Below, piece by piece: positions 1 through 14,400 of a stretch of DNA of 64,000 nt; within the stretch, counting starts at the first letter, position 1; every line of letters begins with the position of its first letter. The notes under the pieces are model-generated. The model had not been told where the DNA came from. It saw only the letters and a program-made list of their open reading frames with translations, and did no database searches. The stretch lies in NCBI GenBank assembly GCA_003342895.1, contig PTFA01000081.1, positions 1,002,279 through 1,066,278 on the forward strand, in the 5' to 3' direction. The position numbers were made by a program, and so were the translations under genes. This DNA comes from Casuarius casuarius (Eukaryota > Chordata > Aves > Casuariiformes > Casuariidae).

Positions 1-2393
1 AAAATACCATGTGACAAATTTGAGGTCAGGGTCAACCCTAAAAGCCTGAACTTTGCATTTCGTGACATTTTAACACTTGGTGGTTGTGTGGTGTGGTTTT
101 TTGGTTTTTGGGGGATTTTTCTTTGGTCCCAATAACCTGGTCTTAGACAGCTGTTGCCCACAATGAACACAAAGCCCTATTTAACGGTGTAGTAGTTGAG
201 GTAATGCTGGTCAATGTTTTTCTCAAATCTGGATATTATAAGGGTAATATTAAAGTAAAATATAGCTTTAAATTGGAAACTTCCTCTGACCTGCTTCTTG
301 TGTCTGTTGTTTCTGTAGTGTAAAAGAACAGGTTTTCAGTTGAGCTGGAGTCTTAACTGTCAGGTCTAACACTGTTTCCTACTGCAAAACGAGGTTCTCG
401 CCCTCTCCTCCATTCCCTTATTTCACAACATTGAAAGCCAGCTCTGAAGACAATAAGGCTGTTTTGGATGATGTTCAGAGAACAGATCAAATCAAGGTCT
501 CTCCTTATGGTATATAGGTTATGGCACACATTTTGCAGTGAGAATATCTTCATTGGCAGTGAGCGTTTTCAGAAAATGGATCAGGGTATCTTGTTGCTGG
601 AAGCCTTTGGTAGCAAGACGATGGTATTCTTACAGTTGGGTAGGGCTAAAACGTTATTTATTATGTGAAGTTGTAGAAGGTTATTTAAGGACTTAGGTTT
701 TCCATTTCACCCTTGTGATCTCCCTTTCTAGCCTGAGAATATTATTCTTTGATGAGAGTGTTTACTTCGGTACGCTTTGGTAGATTTCCAGTGTCTGCCT
801 TTCTGGAGAACAAGGGTTACTAAGGCAAGCACTTTAAGAGCTAGCAGAATTCAAGTAATACCCGTTATATCTTTTAACAACTTTGCAAGTATGAATCCTT
901 GAAGCATCTCTCAGAAATGAGGAGTGACACAGAATACTGCTAGCTGAGTATATGCATAAGAGAGCAGAAGCACAGAGAGTTAAACTTCTTGTTCAAAGCC
1001 ACGTGAGCTAATCAGTGGTAGAAGGAAACTGAAAGCTGGATCTTCAGATTATTGGGTAGTTGACTTTCTAGTTCTCTGGACAATGACATTTTTGATTGAT
1101 ATTAGAGCAATTTTGCTCTCACTGTCAGGGTGATCCTTGTGGTTGGACGCATTAATGTGGCAATACAAGGAAGGTTGTCCTGCCATCATCATTTGGTACC
1201 TGAAACATCTTAAAGGCTATTGCTGGCTTTGATGACAGTTCTGTTTAAATGCTCAGATGAAGGTCAGCATTTTTCTTGAATGTAAAAAGTTGAGACAAGG
1301 CCTTGAAATGCTTAAAGTAGCATTGATAATGAGCTGTGAAGGTAAAGGCATGTGATTGAGTTTGACGTTTTCAGTGCAATATAGTTAAATATATCCTTGC
1401 TCATCAGTTACAGTGACAGTGCTTTAGTAACTACTCATGAAAATTCTTACTCTCCCCTCCCTCTCTATTTATTGTAGTGGAAAAAAACTCAGGGGTCTAT
1501 ATAAATTAAAAAGTGCGTAGATATGTAATGAAAATCTTAAAATAAAAGAATAGTGGAATGTTTCCTATGTAGGTTGCTTTATGCAGGTCCTAAGCCAACA
1601 TTGCATAAGCACTATGTGACTTTCATTTTTGTTATGTTGCCCTAAATAGAAGTTTCTAAACAGTCAGGACATTTCTGAATTGCTGAAATCGATTTGAGGT
1701 GCTGTCTGTACATACCTTTCTCCCAGATCCTGGACAAACCTCCCTTTACCTGTACTTGGGCCTCTCAAAAAGACTTGTCACGTTAAATGGAAAATGCACT
1801 GAATTAAGCATAAGGAAAGATGCACATATATTGTTTTGTAAATTCCGTGGTGTGGAATACATTGTGCTTTGAAATGACACAGGTTAGGATTAGTATTCTT
1901 TTCATTCATCTGATTAGGGTATTTTCTGTTGCTCTGACAGCCAGCATGTAATAGTGAAGCTCTATTCTCCAAACATTAACAATACTGTTGCTTCAGATCC
2001 TGTTTCCTATCAACACATTTACATCTTAATTCATATGTGGCAGAATTTTAAAAAACAGATTCTATTGCAATTGTTTGCAAATACTTTGATCTTAAAAAAA
2101 AATCTGGATTTCGCTTAAATTTTAACTTCTTTTTGGACAAATTTATCAACTTTGGAGACTGTAAACAGTAAAATCCAAAGTGAGTTTGGAGAAGTTGTTA
2201 ATCTGAATTAAGCAAGTTTAAGCACACAAATAATTTTTATTCCTAGGAAATGCTTTTGATTTATGCATGCAATATATATAAATTTCGATTTACAAAGGAC
2301 TCCCTCCCCCACGCGCCCTTAAATCAGGGCATTATGCAGTGGAACCGTTCCAAATGAAGTTTAGATATCTGATTGTGATTTGGTCTCTGGCAG
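1..2393 (+). other. ZFYVE9 5' intron or upstream sequence
   Basis: No coding exon is recognisable. AT-rich, with a MIR-like fragment near 961-1080. There is no CpG island, so the ZFYVE9 promoter probably lies left of the window and this is the intron before the start-codon exon. Confidence 0.6.
961..1080 (-). repeat. MIR-like ancient SINE fragment
   Basis: gcacagagagttaaacttct, then the counterparts of cacacagctagtaagtggcagag and of the tail with the tctgactc-like element, follow the reverse complement of the MIR consensus from memory. The similarity is diverged, as expected of a very old copy. A RepeatMasker run would decide. Confidence 0.45.
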
Positions 2394-2498
2394 GTTCAGA
2401 CAAGAATCTGGTGGTCTTTCCCTGACAAATGGAGAACTATTTCCAAGCAGAGGCATATAACCTCGATAAGGTTTTAGATGAATTTGAGCAAAACGAAG
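2394..2498 (+). CDS. ZFYVE9: ZFYVE9 coding exon 1 (start codon exon)
   Basis: The exon follows an acceptor ending ctctggcag at 2393. The ATG at 2429-2431 opens [20 protein letters not shown], the known N-terminus of SARA, so the start is secure. Bases 2394-2428 would be 5' UTR. The donor is GAAG|gtgagt at 2499. The coding part is 70 nt, ending one base into codon 24. Upstream non-coding exons are expected but not visible here. Confidence 0.92.
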
Positions 2499-5400
2499 GT
2501 GAGTCATTTTGAACAAAATTATAGATGTATATTAGATGTACTCTACAGAGAACACCATTGCTAAGGGAGAGAGACCTGTAATACTGTTTTTGGTTCTGAG
2601 TTGCAAATTGATCTCAGAACTTGCAAAAACCATCTGGTAGCTTTGTATGATGTCTTCTGTGTTTGTTAGTAGTATTCTTCTCATTCTGTTTCCATTCATC
2701 TTGTTTACTTTTTTTTACTTGTTTCTCACTCTTTTCATAGAAAATCTTCCATAGACTTTTTAAAGAGGGGTTTTATGGAGCTTAATCTCAGTGGCAATAT
2801 TTTTATGACTTATTTTTAACAATTCAGGCAAAATGGATTTATTCTAAGCTTCTTTTGCAGTTTTGGGAGCTTAAGCATAGAAATGTTTTATTAGGTCACA
2901 TAAATCATAAAATGAAAGTTACCATATTCAAAATATTAAGTTTCTGCTTAGTGTAATTGCTGCTTCTGTGCTGTCAAGGAGGTTCAAAATTTTATGGGAA
3001 TTGCAGGTTTTTTAAGCCTTTCTAGCTGTCTAAAGTGTATTAATCAATACTTTAAAATTGTGCCAATTCAACTTGTTATACTAATTGATGCAACTCTAAA
3101 GTTCTTGAGTTCCAGAAGCCTCATACAATTACACTATTAATGGTTCATCAAGGATGAGTTAGTTTTGTAAGATGTGTTTTACTGTTGTACCTGTATTTGA
3201 ACATTTGTACATTTGTATTTGAGCCTTTATAATGTAACAAAGTTAATAGAATCTATAGACTTAGTAGGGCAGTAAGTTCTCTTAAAGTAGAGGGATTGCA
3301 TCTGTGTTTGACATAACATGCTCATTACTGACTTAATTTTTCAGATGCCGCTGTTTCACCTACACTCTTGGGTGCAAAGTGGAATCAGATTCTAGATCCC
3401 CCGTCTCGTCGTCTGTCGTTTAACCCGACCGTGGCCAATGTGAATGAAGCTACAGCTCCTGATGAATGTCAACAGAGATTAAAGTCTTTCTCCCTGTCTC
3501 ATTCAGTGACCACACCAACAGGCGGAGGGGTTCACTGTGCTAATGGAAAGGATTTTAGTATAAGCTCAGAAACCCCAGCCATGTGGATTGATGATCAGGC
3601 AGCAGCAGACGATCAGTTAATTAAGAGGAATAGCAGTCGGGATGATCAGTGTAACACTGCAGAAACAAGAGAAAAGAAATGTGGAAATATAGCTTGCGTG
3701 CCNGAAGAAAAAAATGTACTGGTGGTGGCAGTCATGCATAACTGTGACAGAACACTACAAAGTGGTGATTTGCTGGATTGTAAGAATTACAACAGTCAGT
3801 CCCTAATGGACACTATTAGCTTTACACTGGATAATGAAAACCGACAGAGTGATCAGTTTAGTGTTACTGTAAATGGATCAACTGAAAAAGATACAGATAC
3901 AGAAAAGCAAGTAAATCGNCTCTGTGCTGAAGATGACTCTATTAGTCATTTGATTAATGCTTCATCTGAAAGTCTGTCCATTGCATGCCCCTCCTCTCGA
4001 TTGAAGGATGATTTTAATATGAGTAGAGATTCACTGTTTTCAGAAGCTACAACTGCAGGGATTAATGCAGTGACTCTATTGCAGAGACCAGCTGATGGTA
4101 CCATTAAAATGCAAGAAAATTGTGTATCAGTTGAAAATTTTACTAGTAAAGCCATTACTCAGCGAACGGATCTAGAAGCTAAGAACTCTTCTTGTTTAAG
4201 TAATGAAAGCTTAATTGTAGAAGCTGTAGAAGAGCAAACATCCCAACAATTTCCATCTAGGCTATCTGGGCTCACCGAGTCTTGTCAACCTAATGTGGCT
4301 GGAAGTGGCAATTACAAGGAACATGTTGCAGAACATTCTGCATCTGAGGATGTTAGTGGCATTGAAAGTGAAGTCAGTGAATGTGATAAAAATCTTGGCA
4401 CAACTGAATTGCTCAGCATAGCGGAGTGTTACCCTGAATCTCAGGAGATGACTAATTGGGAACTGACTAAATTGAATGAGATGAATAATAAGCAAACTCT
4501 GGGAGAGAATGAAAGACTTCTGCAGACAAAGCAGCCTGATGAGGCATGTAGTAATAGTAGAGAAGGTGGAGATGGGACGATGGAGGCAGGTGTGGTCTTA
4601 AAAGGAACTGGTATAGATAAGCTTGAAGGGCCCAGTCTCTCTGATGTTGTGGGTACATCAGCAGCAAGCTCTTTGTCTAATGGTTGTGATTCCTATGGAA
4701 TGCAGAACCCCGTTGTTGCTCATATTCCAAAGACTTTACCCTCCAAGGAAGACTCGGTAACAGAGGAGAAGGAGATAGAGGAGAGCAAGTCAGAATGTTA
4801 CGCTAACGTTTATGAACAGAGAGGAAATGAGACCGCAGAAGGTAGCAGTCTTACTTTAAACAGCACTGGTGACCAAATGAAAAAAAATTATTTACATAAC
4901 CTCTGTAGTCAGGTCCCATCCATGCAAGGGCAAACATCACCAAAACCAGTGACTAATATGCAATCTATTAGTGTTCCTTTTGGTGGTGCAAGACCTAAAC
5001 AACCTACAAATCTTAAACTGCAGATTCCGAAGCCATTATCGGACCACTTACAAAATGATCTTGTTCCCCCAAACTGTGGAGGTAATAGTAAAAACAAAAA
5101 CGTCTTTGGTAAGGCGCAACTAGGGGATACCTTGACAGCAGACATGTTTCCTGGTGAGACGTCTTTAAATGTCTCTATTACTGATACTAATGGGGAACAT
5201 TTGGAAGAGTATGAATCTGGAGTCTCTAGTAGTCCGTGCCTTGCAGTAGCCCCAGATAGTCCGGATAATGATCTCAGAGCTGGTCAGTTTGGAGCGCCAG
5301 CCAGAAAGCCTTTTACGACTTTGGGTGAGGTGGCTCCGATTTGGGTTCCGGACTCTCAAGCACCAAACTGCATGAAATGTGAGGCCAGATTTACATTCAC

Positions 5401-8400
5401 CAAAAGAAGGCATCATTGCAGAGCTTGTGGGAAGGTAAGTTCATGCTCTGTGATTAAGCCCAAGGCATGCTTTTATTTGTGATACTGAAAAAAATCAAAT
5501 CGGAGAACTTCCTAAGCCACTGGCTGCAATTACCTGTGACATCTCTTCCTAAAATGTTGGATTTAGTTTGGTTAGTTAAGAAAAAAAAGCTCTAATCCAT
5601 TTGGAGTTCTAATAGAAAGTAACTGTTGGTTATTTGTCACTGTAAGAATGATTATCCTCTAAGGTCAGGGTATTAGTTGATTGCAACCTTTAGCATGTGT
5701 TGGATTCATGTAGAACTGCTGTAAAACAGCTAAGTGCAGGAAACTAGTTTGCAGAAATTACTGCATCAATAATCCCATTAAAGATACTGAAACATATTGA
5801 TGGGAATTGGAAATGAGCTATTGAATTGCTGACATTGCTGCTGGTTTAGATGGCTAACCAACTTTGTTNTTCTAAGTCGTCTTTTCTGATTTTTGTCATA
5901 TTGCTTATGCTACTTTAATGAATATATCTTTGCTTCTGAGGAAAAAAATTGTAGTAAATTCTCTGTAATCTGATGAACATGGTGATACATGTGAGATACA
6001 TGGTGAGAAATTTTGTAATGAAGACAACGAAAGCTTAATTTCTATATCGTTTTGTATTGCATAAGAAATATTGTCGACAATCTTTTTTTGTTTGTTTTGA
6101 AAATTTTTCCATACGTGCCATCTAGGTCAACACTAATTCATATGTGGCAAGCTTAGGATAAACAGCTTATAAAATATTTGTAAATATTTTGTTATTGAAA
6201 TACAGGTCAGTGGTACATGGGAAATAGGAACTTTAGGAAAAAATATGATTATTCAAAAGAGGTAAACTAACACTTTTGTCGAGTAGATATTCATGAGTAG
6301 TCTTAAGATAAAAAGAAATACTAAAACCCACTAAAAATTAGAGTAAAAGTAACTTTGGTTCATTTAGGCCCTATCCAAAGGTTTCTGAAGTTGATTGAAA
6401 GACCTCCTGGCTCCTATGGGCAAGATCTTTAGCTACCAGAAGAGTGCAGGGAAGCAGAACGACTTGAACAAAGGACCTAAAAGAAGCAATGTGTCTGCAA
6501 AGCTCACACTCTTATGCCACCTGTTTCTGGAAGCAGCCTAGCAGAAAACACTGGCTTGCTCCTCTATAATGGACTGCGTATGTCTGCCATTTGCCCTTTA
6601 GTAACCAAAACGCATAGCGCTCAGTCTCTTCACTGCATCGCCAGTTAAGTAGATTTTATTCAAATTTGATATTGAGACATGCTGAAAAATCTTTCCCAGG
6701 ATGTTGACTGGTAAATACATATTCATTAAGCACTGGTTAAGGAGTTCCAGTTGCTTGCTTCTGCCCANCCTGTTGCAGGTTGCGATTGAAGTTGTGATGT
6801 GGAACTAGTAACCACAGGAGATCGATATGCATCATGTGAAGTTATATGCCTACCTTTTGTGTGCGTTTCAGTTAATATCAAAGGGNTCAATCCTGTTCTC
6901 TTCGCAGTTGAGTCTAAGGCATTTCAGTTAAAAGAATTACGTCCATCATTGGTATTTTATTTTAGCTTCAGCCTGTTAAATTATACTGTCAGTTATTTAG
7001 GTCGTGCTTTTGATTTTTATGAGTTTAACAAATATGACTATGAACTCCATTTACAGTTATATTTTCTATTCATTTTTGTGCTTTAAACAAGTGCATTGCT
7101 TGTATTTAATTGTTTCCATGCAATGATTGAAGCCCTGAATTGCAAAAATGAGAAGCAGAAAAAGAAAAGAACTGTAAAACAGAATGGACATGAAGAGATG
7201 CAGCAAGGCCAAGAAANGTAGCTTTTTTGTTTGTTTTAACATTTGAAGACAAGCCTTGAAAAGAATAAGACTGTTTCTCTGCAGTATTCTTTTGGATGAT
7301 GTGTAGGGAATGGATAAAATAGAAGGTCCTTCTGCTCTGTACACAAATAAATGCTTCTCAGATGTGAAAAAAACCTATATTGGTATTTAATATTCTCAGA
7401 GTGTTCTTAGAATAATCCTCAGAAAGTCTTGTTGCTAGAAGCTTTTGTTAGCGACTGTGGTCAGGGCTAAAGTTGCACATGTGCAGTCAAAAGATGCTGC
7501 AGGGAATTCTGTGATAATTCTTTTTCATGCCTTTTTATGCCTTTTCCTCAAGAAAAATAAAAAGCACTCATTAATAAACACTAAGAATCAGTATAAGTCA
7601 AATAATACTTGGCGCTTACTGCAAAATGCTTTACAGCATTTAATTCCTGTAACGTTTCTGTGAGGAAGGAAGCCAACGGCTTTGACAGGCAAGCTCTCAC
7701 GCATCTAGCTGTGCTGGTTTGAGACATAACTATTCTCNGTTGCCTGCTCTTGCTCTCTGGTTAAGATAACCATCCCCGAAGCAAGTCGGCCTGACCGTGT
7801 GCCTGTGATATAGGTAATTACTGTATCACAGTGACGCTTCCACTGTTTCTGTTAAATGCATGAACCTCTGGTAAAGGACTGTNTCTTCAGCACTTGCAGT
7901 TGTTTGCAGGGGAATGGCAGAAATCTCGGGAGTAAGGATTTTTCAACCCAATCTTTAGCACAACAGTTTCCTTTTGAGCTTTCTTAGCATCACGAGAAAA
8001 TGTTGTAGCAGGGGTGAATATCTCTGTTTCATTTGGGAATGAAAATTGCATTTAAAAATAGTTGAGTGGCACCTGTTTTTAATTTCGGGATGATAATTAC
8101 CAAATTAATGGAAGATATGAACCTCAGGGGAATGGTAGAAATTAACACATTTACAATAAAATTTGGATTAAAATTAAGAACCTGACAAATGTGTATGAAC
8201 ACATTCATAAATTTTACTGTACGTATTTATATATTTCCCATGAGCAGATGAAACAGCCATGCTTGATAAGAAAAAGAGAAAATTTGTATGTCGTCTTTCT
8301 ACTGCCAACCAAAACTCTACTTTTTTCACTAAAATGTAAGAAAAAACCCCAAACCCCTAACAAGTAATTGTTTAACAACTCCCAGTCAAACCNAAAACCT

Positions 8401-11400
8401 TAGTACCATAAAAACTTGCAGTGCCACTGCTGTGTCTTTTTTTTTTCTTTGGTAAGCATGAGATACNGAGATGAATGACTTGGCGATTGCTAATAACAAG
8501 ACTGAATTGTCAGTTGTGCTGGGTTATATTTTTCCTCTACATTCGTACTGTTAGAAAGCTACTGCAGCCGAAAAGAGGAGGTGTAGATGTTCTGTCACTG
8601 GGTTTTTTTTCTCTTTTAATATTTAGATCGTTGTACTCGGGAGCCTTGCTGAATGCACAATGTGGTGTTTGTCAAAGGGTCCTAAATTACACATTAATTA
8701 TTTTAGTCCTTCAGTTATGATAGAAGACATTGATTTTTCCGTGTTCGATACTGAGCTTTCAACTGGAAGTTTCTCTCAGAGAAATGAAATCGAGTAAAAT
8801 ANGTCTAAGATATGTTGTGATGTTATTAGTAATATTCCTTAGAGTTCTTGTAAATTGGATTAAAGTGTAAATACAGAAATGAGATTTTAAAAATATATTT
8901 ACTGGGATTTTTTAAAAATAAGTTTCACATATGTGGAAGTCTTGATTATTTTTCATGAAAATGCTAGTATATCCACACTTACATTTCTGTTTCTAAAACG
9001 TTTAAGTTGACATAATTAGGAAATATTAAAATTGCCTGAAATGAGNCAGGACGAGCTTTTTCTTCACATTTGATTTTGAGCTATCACGGTGAACTCAGAG
9101 CTTACTTTGTGTTTTTCAAATGCTTGCAACTAAGAGACTGTGAAGTGGTCATAACTTGGTGTGTCTTTTAACTTGTCTGAAATTTAGTTAAGCTTATTAA
9201 GTTTAGTTAAGCTTATTTTTTGTATGAGGAGCCTACGTAGTTGGTTGTTTACAATACAGAAATATTGGAAGTAATAAAGAAATAATTTTTTTGGATTAAT
9301 GAAGCATCTTAGGTCATAATAACACATAGTTAATGGTACGTACAAAATGCAACTAAAGCTAAAATTTGAAATTCTTTCTTGAAATCTGAGTTCACTTATA
9401 ATGGAGCTGCTGGCGTTTCTAAATTTCCTGAGTGGGATATCACCGCTCTGTATGAAATGGGTACTCATCAGTATCTTCATATGGCATCTAAATAGCAGCC
9501 CTGAGGAAATACTCTGTTTTTTTNAATTATTATTTAAAACAAATCAGAAACCATTAGGACACCCTCATTTGTCTGTTCTGCAGAATTTTGAGATTGCAAG
9601 TGCTGTTGTAGGATCATGCCTGCATGCAAATGTTTGTTTTGGTGCACAAGCCATGCTCTTGTTTTATGGTTTGGCTTGTGTGGAGGAAGCCTCAGCACTG
9701 TTTGCTGCCCACGACTGGGGAATGGTTAGAGTTGGTCCAGGTGAGAAGCGCTGGCAATGCAAATGCACCTCTGCAGCAGGTCCCCCTGGGGAGTTTGCAC
9801 CGTGTTCCCCCTTCCTAGCCAGTATGCATAAAATGCAGTTCCTGATTTCTCTCTCATGTTGTGATGCTGTAGTGTTTGTAATTGTGGAAATACNAGCTTT
9901 CTTTTATAAATAGAGCAAAGCTTTCTGGCAGTACTAATGTCATTCAGCTTTGTAAAATGCCTTGCTTTATATATGGAATATTTAAAAACATTTTTGATGT
10001 ATCACTGTTCACTTAAGTGAGGAATAGCTTGTTGTCTGTGAAGAGATTAAAAAGTTACCGAGTTGCTAATATAGATGAACTGCCCTGCTGCAAATAAAAA
10101 TGACTTGTTTGAATTAATTTGTGCCACAGTAACCTCTTATGTAAAGAAAATTTGCACATTTAAACATAGCTGACTCTAGGAAGTCCTCTTACTTTTTCTA
10201 AGCCTGAAGTTAATTCCTAAATTGTTAATTTTGTGAGGGATCGTAGTATGGTATGAATTTATTAACCCATTGTCATTTATGCCACACATACATTTTAAAA
10301 ATACCTGTGTGTAGTACCAGGAGGACATGCCTTTCTTACTGCAGCAAGATGAGTAGGAAAGTGGCACTGGGCATGTGTTTTAATGGGAAAATACTGATAA
10401 TTTACATCCCTTATTCTGGATGTCTAGAGCTCTACAGATATTCTTTTGTCTGAATTCATCTGTTCATCACATTTTTTGAATTACACTATTTTTTTTTTCT
10501 CTTGGGTTCCAGGTTTTTTGTGCGGCATGCTGCAGCCTGAAGTGCAAGTTGCTGTACATGGACCGAAAGGAAGCTAGAGTGTGTGTAATCTGCCATTCAG
10601 TACTAATGAATGGTAAGTGGAAGGAGAATCTGAAACGCGGAGCTCCGCTGGCTCCGTGTTGAGCTGCAGGGATGATTTCTTTTTCTTTGGCCTGCTCAAA
10701 ATACTCTGTTTGTATGGGCAAGTGTTCTAGCATGGCAAAGACCCTTGGGAAATCTGCTTGGAATCCCTCTGGAGACTGGGGATTCCTGAACTGAATATGA
10801 TTAGCAAAAGGTAAAAACCGGTAAAGTTGCAATGAGTTTGAAAGCTTTCATTTGTGAATGCTATTCTGCAGGACTGCAGCAATTGTGGGGTTTGGTTTTG
10901 GGGATTTTTTTTAACTCAGGAGGCTACCCAAAGCACTCTCCTCCGTCCTTTGATGTCTGAGTGGATAACCTATTACATTCTTCTGTCGGATACCAAAGAG
11001 AAGCTTTGTGCAGTAGTGCCTCCTTTAGCCTATGCACTTTGGAGGAACTGGGAAGTAGTATTTATCCACAAAATAATCCAGCTCTTTTTACTGCTAACTC
11101 CTGAGCTTCGTGGTGCTAGAGGAGGAAGTCTCATCTAAAAAGCTGTCCACAGACTCNGAGAACTGAGTTCTGATCCTTGCTTTGGCCGTTTTACTGGAAA
11201 GCCTGTCAAACCCAGCACGATGTCGTGGCTAAAACGCCAAGGTGTAGGTGGCACAGAGGATGAGAGAAGTAAGAGGTAGTTACAAAGTTAACAAGTAGAA
11301 TAAACAAGAAGCTGCATTAGCTGTGCTTGGCATAAGGAAAGGCGGTATTTGGTTTAGACCAAAGGGCCACTGGATCTCATTAGTATTTTGTCATCTATAG

Positions 11401-14400
11401 TGTTAGCAGTTTAGATATGGGGTATAAATCCGGGCAAACATAGAGTATTCTTATCGCTATATTCTCAGGTTTCTGAATACTTTAAGGACTTCCTGAGCTG
11501 GCGGTTACATTTCGGTAGTTATGCTGTCCAGTTGACTTATTTTCCATGACACTGAGACAGCTGTTGTTGAAAGACCCAATGTTCAGTTTTTATGTCTACA
11601 GTTCACAAGATACAAAAATTGGATTAGGTTGACAGAGGATCCCTGTGAATCATGAGAGAAGCTGTCTCATCATGAGGACTTCCAGGTGCTCTATCTTTGG
11701 TTTGTTAATGGTAAGACGAATAGGTGACTGGATCTCAGCGTACAAGTATGTATCTGGATAACTGCGACTTGATGACAGAAGTTTCTTCAGTTGCAGCGGA
11801 AGGTCTGACAGGTGCGTTCCAACATGCCGTGAGCAGAACGAGAAGTCAGACGAATTCCAGTTCGAAATGCGGATTTCCAGCCATTAGGATAACTATCCCA
11901 ATAACTACTGGGGAGTTATCGTGGAACTTCCATTGCTGCAAATGTTTAGATAAAGTTTGAAGGTTTTGATGAAAGATTGCTGCTGTAGTTTAACCAAGAA
12001 TTAAATAGGAAAGTTCTGTTGTATGTTGGAGTTCAGACAAGATAATTATGGTAGTATGTTTACATCTCGTTGTATAATAGATTATTCGGGCTGCTGTTTT
12101 CAGAAAGATCTGTTAATTTTTGTGAACGTCTAGCTAAACTTAGAAGTCCATAGGTTTATTTTTCTCCAAAGAAATTCAGTAAATGTTCAGGTTCAATTGT
12201 AAGTAACTGAGTGCTTAGTCTTGAGATGAGTGTCCAAAATTAGCGGACAGTTTCTGTTACTAAACAGGAGTAATTCTTTTCAGTCTCAAAAAAGATTAAA
12301 GATTAATAAGACAATCTTTGTGCAGTGCTTGGAAAAAGAAGTGGTAGGTTTTAATTATTAATAATTTTTCACCGTAAGCCAAATATGCAAGATGACAGAA
12401 AGTTGTAGGTTGTAATATCAAAGAATTAAGACCGAGTTTTGAAGATGNCATTGTTGGAAGGGCTTTAAAATGTTACATTTTGAGATGTAGGAGGTAGCAT
12501 GTGCCAGGGTGTGCAAGAAGAAGGAAGTACACACACACCTGGCCAAAGACAGCTGGCTCCTTTTGTGGTGAGCAGGATTTGTTTTCAGTTGGGGGAGAGG
12601 AGGCATCTGAAAATGTTTCAGTTGAAACCAAAAGTGTTCTTGTAAAAAGGTATAATAAAATTGATTGTGTTATAATGATTTCCTTTTAAAAGCCTTTCTG
12701 TCCTGTTGCCAGCGTGGATACACATTAATGGCAGCGAGCAGTGACACCACTGTTTGGTTTATTATAGGGAGAGTGCTGTTTGCATACTTAGGTGTATTTG
12801 CCTCTGAGCTACCTCCATTTCAGTGTTTCTATCCCTGCTGCAGTGCTTTGCAGTGATGCTTTCTGTTGCTGGTTAGCTACCCTGTAGCCTGATCATATCT
12901 AATCCCTCCTGATCCATGCAGTTTCTTTGTAGGTTCAGTTTTTTTTCACTCAGTGCAGCAGGATAAGCTTTAATCTTTGCACAGGTTTGGAAATGGGGGT
13001 AGGAATTCTACTTTAAAAATAATTATTTCATTTGGTTGCTCAGTTTCAAGTTTGCATTTCACTTTTTTGTGTGCGTGTGTTTTCTGGCACTTATCCATGG
13101 ACAAGCTAGGTGCTTACTAAATTTCTGCACCTCTTTTGCTGTACTTTCAATTGATAGATACGCTNAGTTGACACTTTGCTTGATTGAGAGAAGACTTTAA
13201 AAATGTTCTTTTACCTTGCTATGAAATTTCTAATAAAGGGATCCTAGAGATGTAACTTTTCTTTGTGCATTTTTAACTCTCTCNTCTTTCAAGACCTATA
13301 TGCAAAGTGGATGCAGAACTGCTGTTTAAAACACTTCAATTAAATTAATCTTTCTTCTCAAAAGGAAATGTCAGTGCCTTTTTCATGACAGGTATTTCNC
13401 TCTGTTGGTGCTGTGGGTTGATGGGAGGAGGAGGGAGGGAGTTTGTCCTGCTGCGTTCCATTTGTTACTTCAGACTTATTATCTTTACCGTAGCTTTCTG
13501 ACGATTCATAGCCAAAGGAAGCCAAATATGTACATGATTTATTCAGATTTTCTTAGCTGTTCTAAAAAAGGCTCAGGTGGTATGATACTTGTGCNTGATT
13601 AGAGGAATACTTTATTTGTAACATACAAATAAGCTTGAAGGTGTAAGCCCACATTAGAATTTCCTGGTACCTTGCATAGCTACAGGCCTTTCTTAAAGAT
13701 GCAAAAGAAATAGCANCATGGAGCTATATTCTGTTTCACTAGCTAGAGGGGAGATTTCCGTGCGATGGATGTTGTTGACAGAGAAGTTTTAATGTGTTAT
13801 AGTTTGGGTAGTTGAATTAAGGCTCGAGTCATGTCTGCGGAAATTAATAGCATGAGCTCTTTTATAGGTAGGAATATAAGTTGTTGATACTGATCTGCCC
13901 TGGATNTAAACAAATGCAAAGTGCTTTTCTCGTGTGGAAAAGATAAATCTGCTCAATTGTCCAGTAGGTTGTAAAACATTCACAATAGGAACTAAAGCGT
14001 TTATTGGTAGGCTCTTATGGAATACAATGGTGGTAAACATATAAGAATTGAGCATTTANAGCTTTGAAGAGGAAACAAAATGAGGGATGAGGAACTAAGC
14101 ACCATTCAGATCAAAGTCCATTGTTACCAATTTCAGAAAATATTTCAATATGGGGTGATATTTGGATTGCGTAGCATCAGTACTCTTTCTCCATGTGTTT
14201 TTGCTGTGCATTTTGTTCTTTAACAGTTTCCTGGGCTTTCAAATAAAGGAAGAGAGATGGCCCTTGGAAGGCAGCAGAGCTCAGAGCTACTGTAGCTGAG
14301 AACATAATACAGTTTTATGGAGTGTTAGGTACATTCCTCTGTGCTCACGTTGCTTGTTCTTTGTTTGCTTTAGCTCAAGCCTGGGAGAACATGATGAGTG

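Noticed and set aside
3368..5482. A start codon at 3368 for the large ZFYVE9 frame
   Set aside because: The codon there is TTG and the frame is already open from the acceptor at 3344; the real start is the ATG at 2429, which encodes the known SARA N-terminus. The frame also runs past the true donor at 5435.
9401..9913. Long open frame (170 codons) on the + strand in the FYVE intron
   Set aside because: It runs through Ns, shows no family resemblance, has no splice sites fitting ZFYVE9 phases and lies inside an AT-rich intron; chance is the simplest reading.
11140..11190. Short similarity to the MIR 5' part (ctgagttctgatccttgctt)
   Set aside because: Too short and without the rest of the element.
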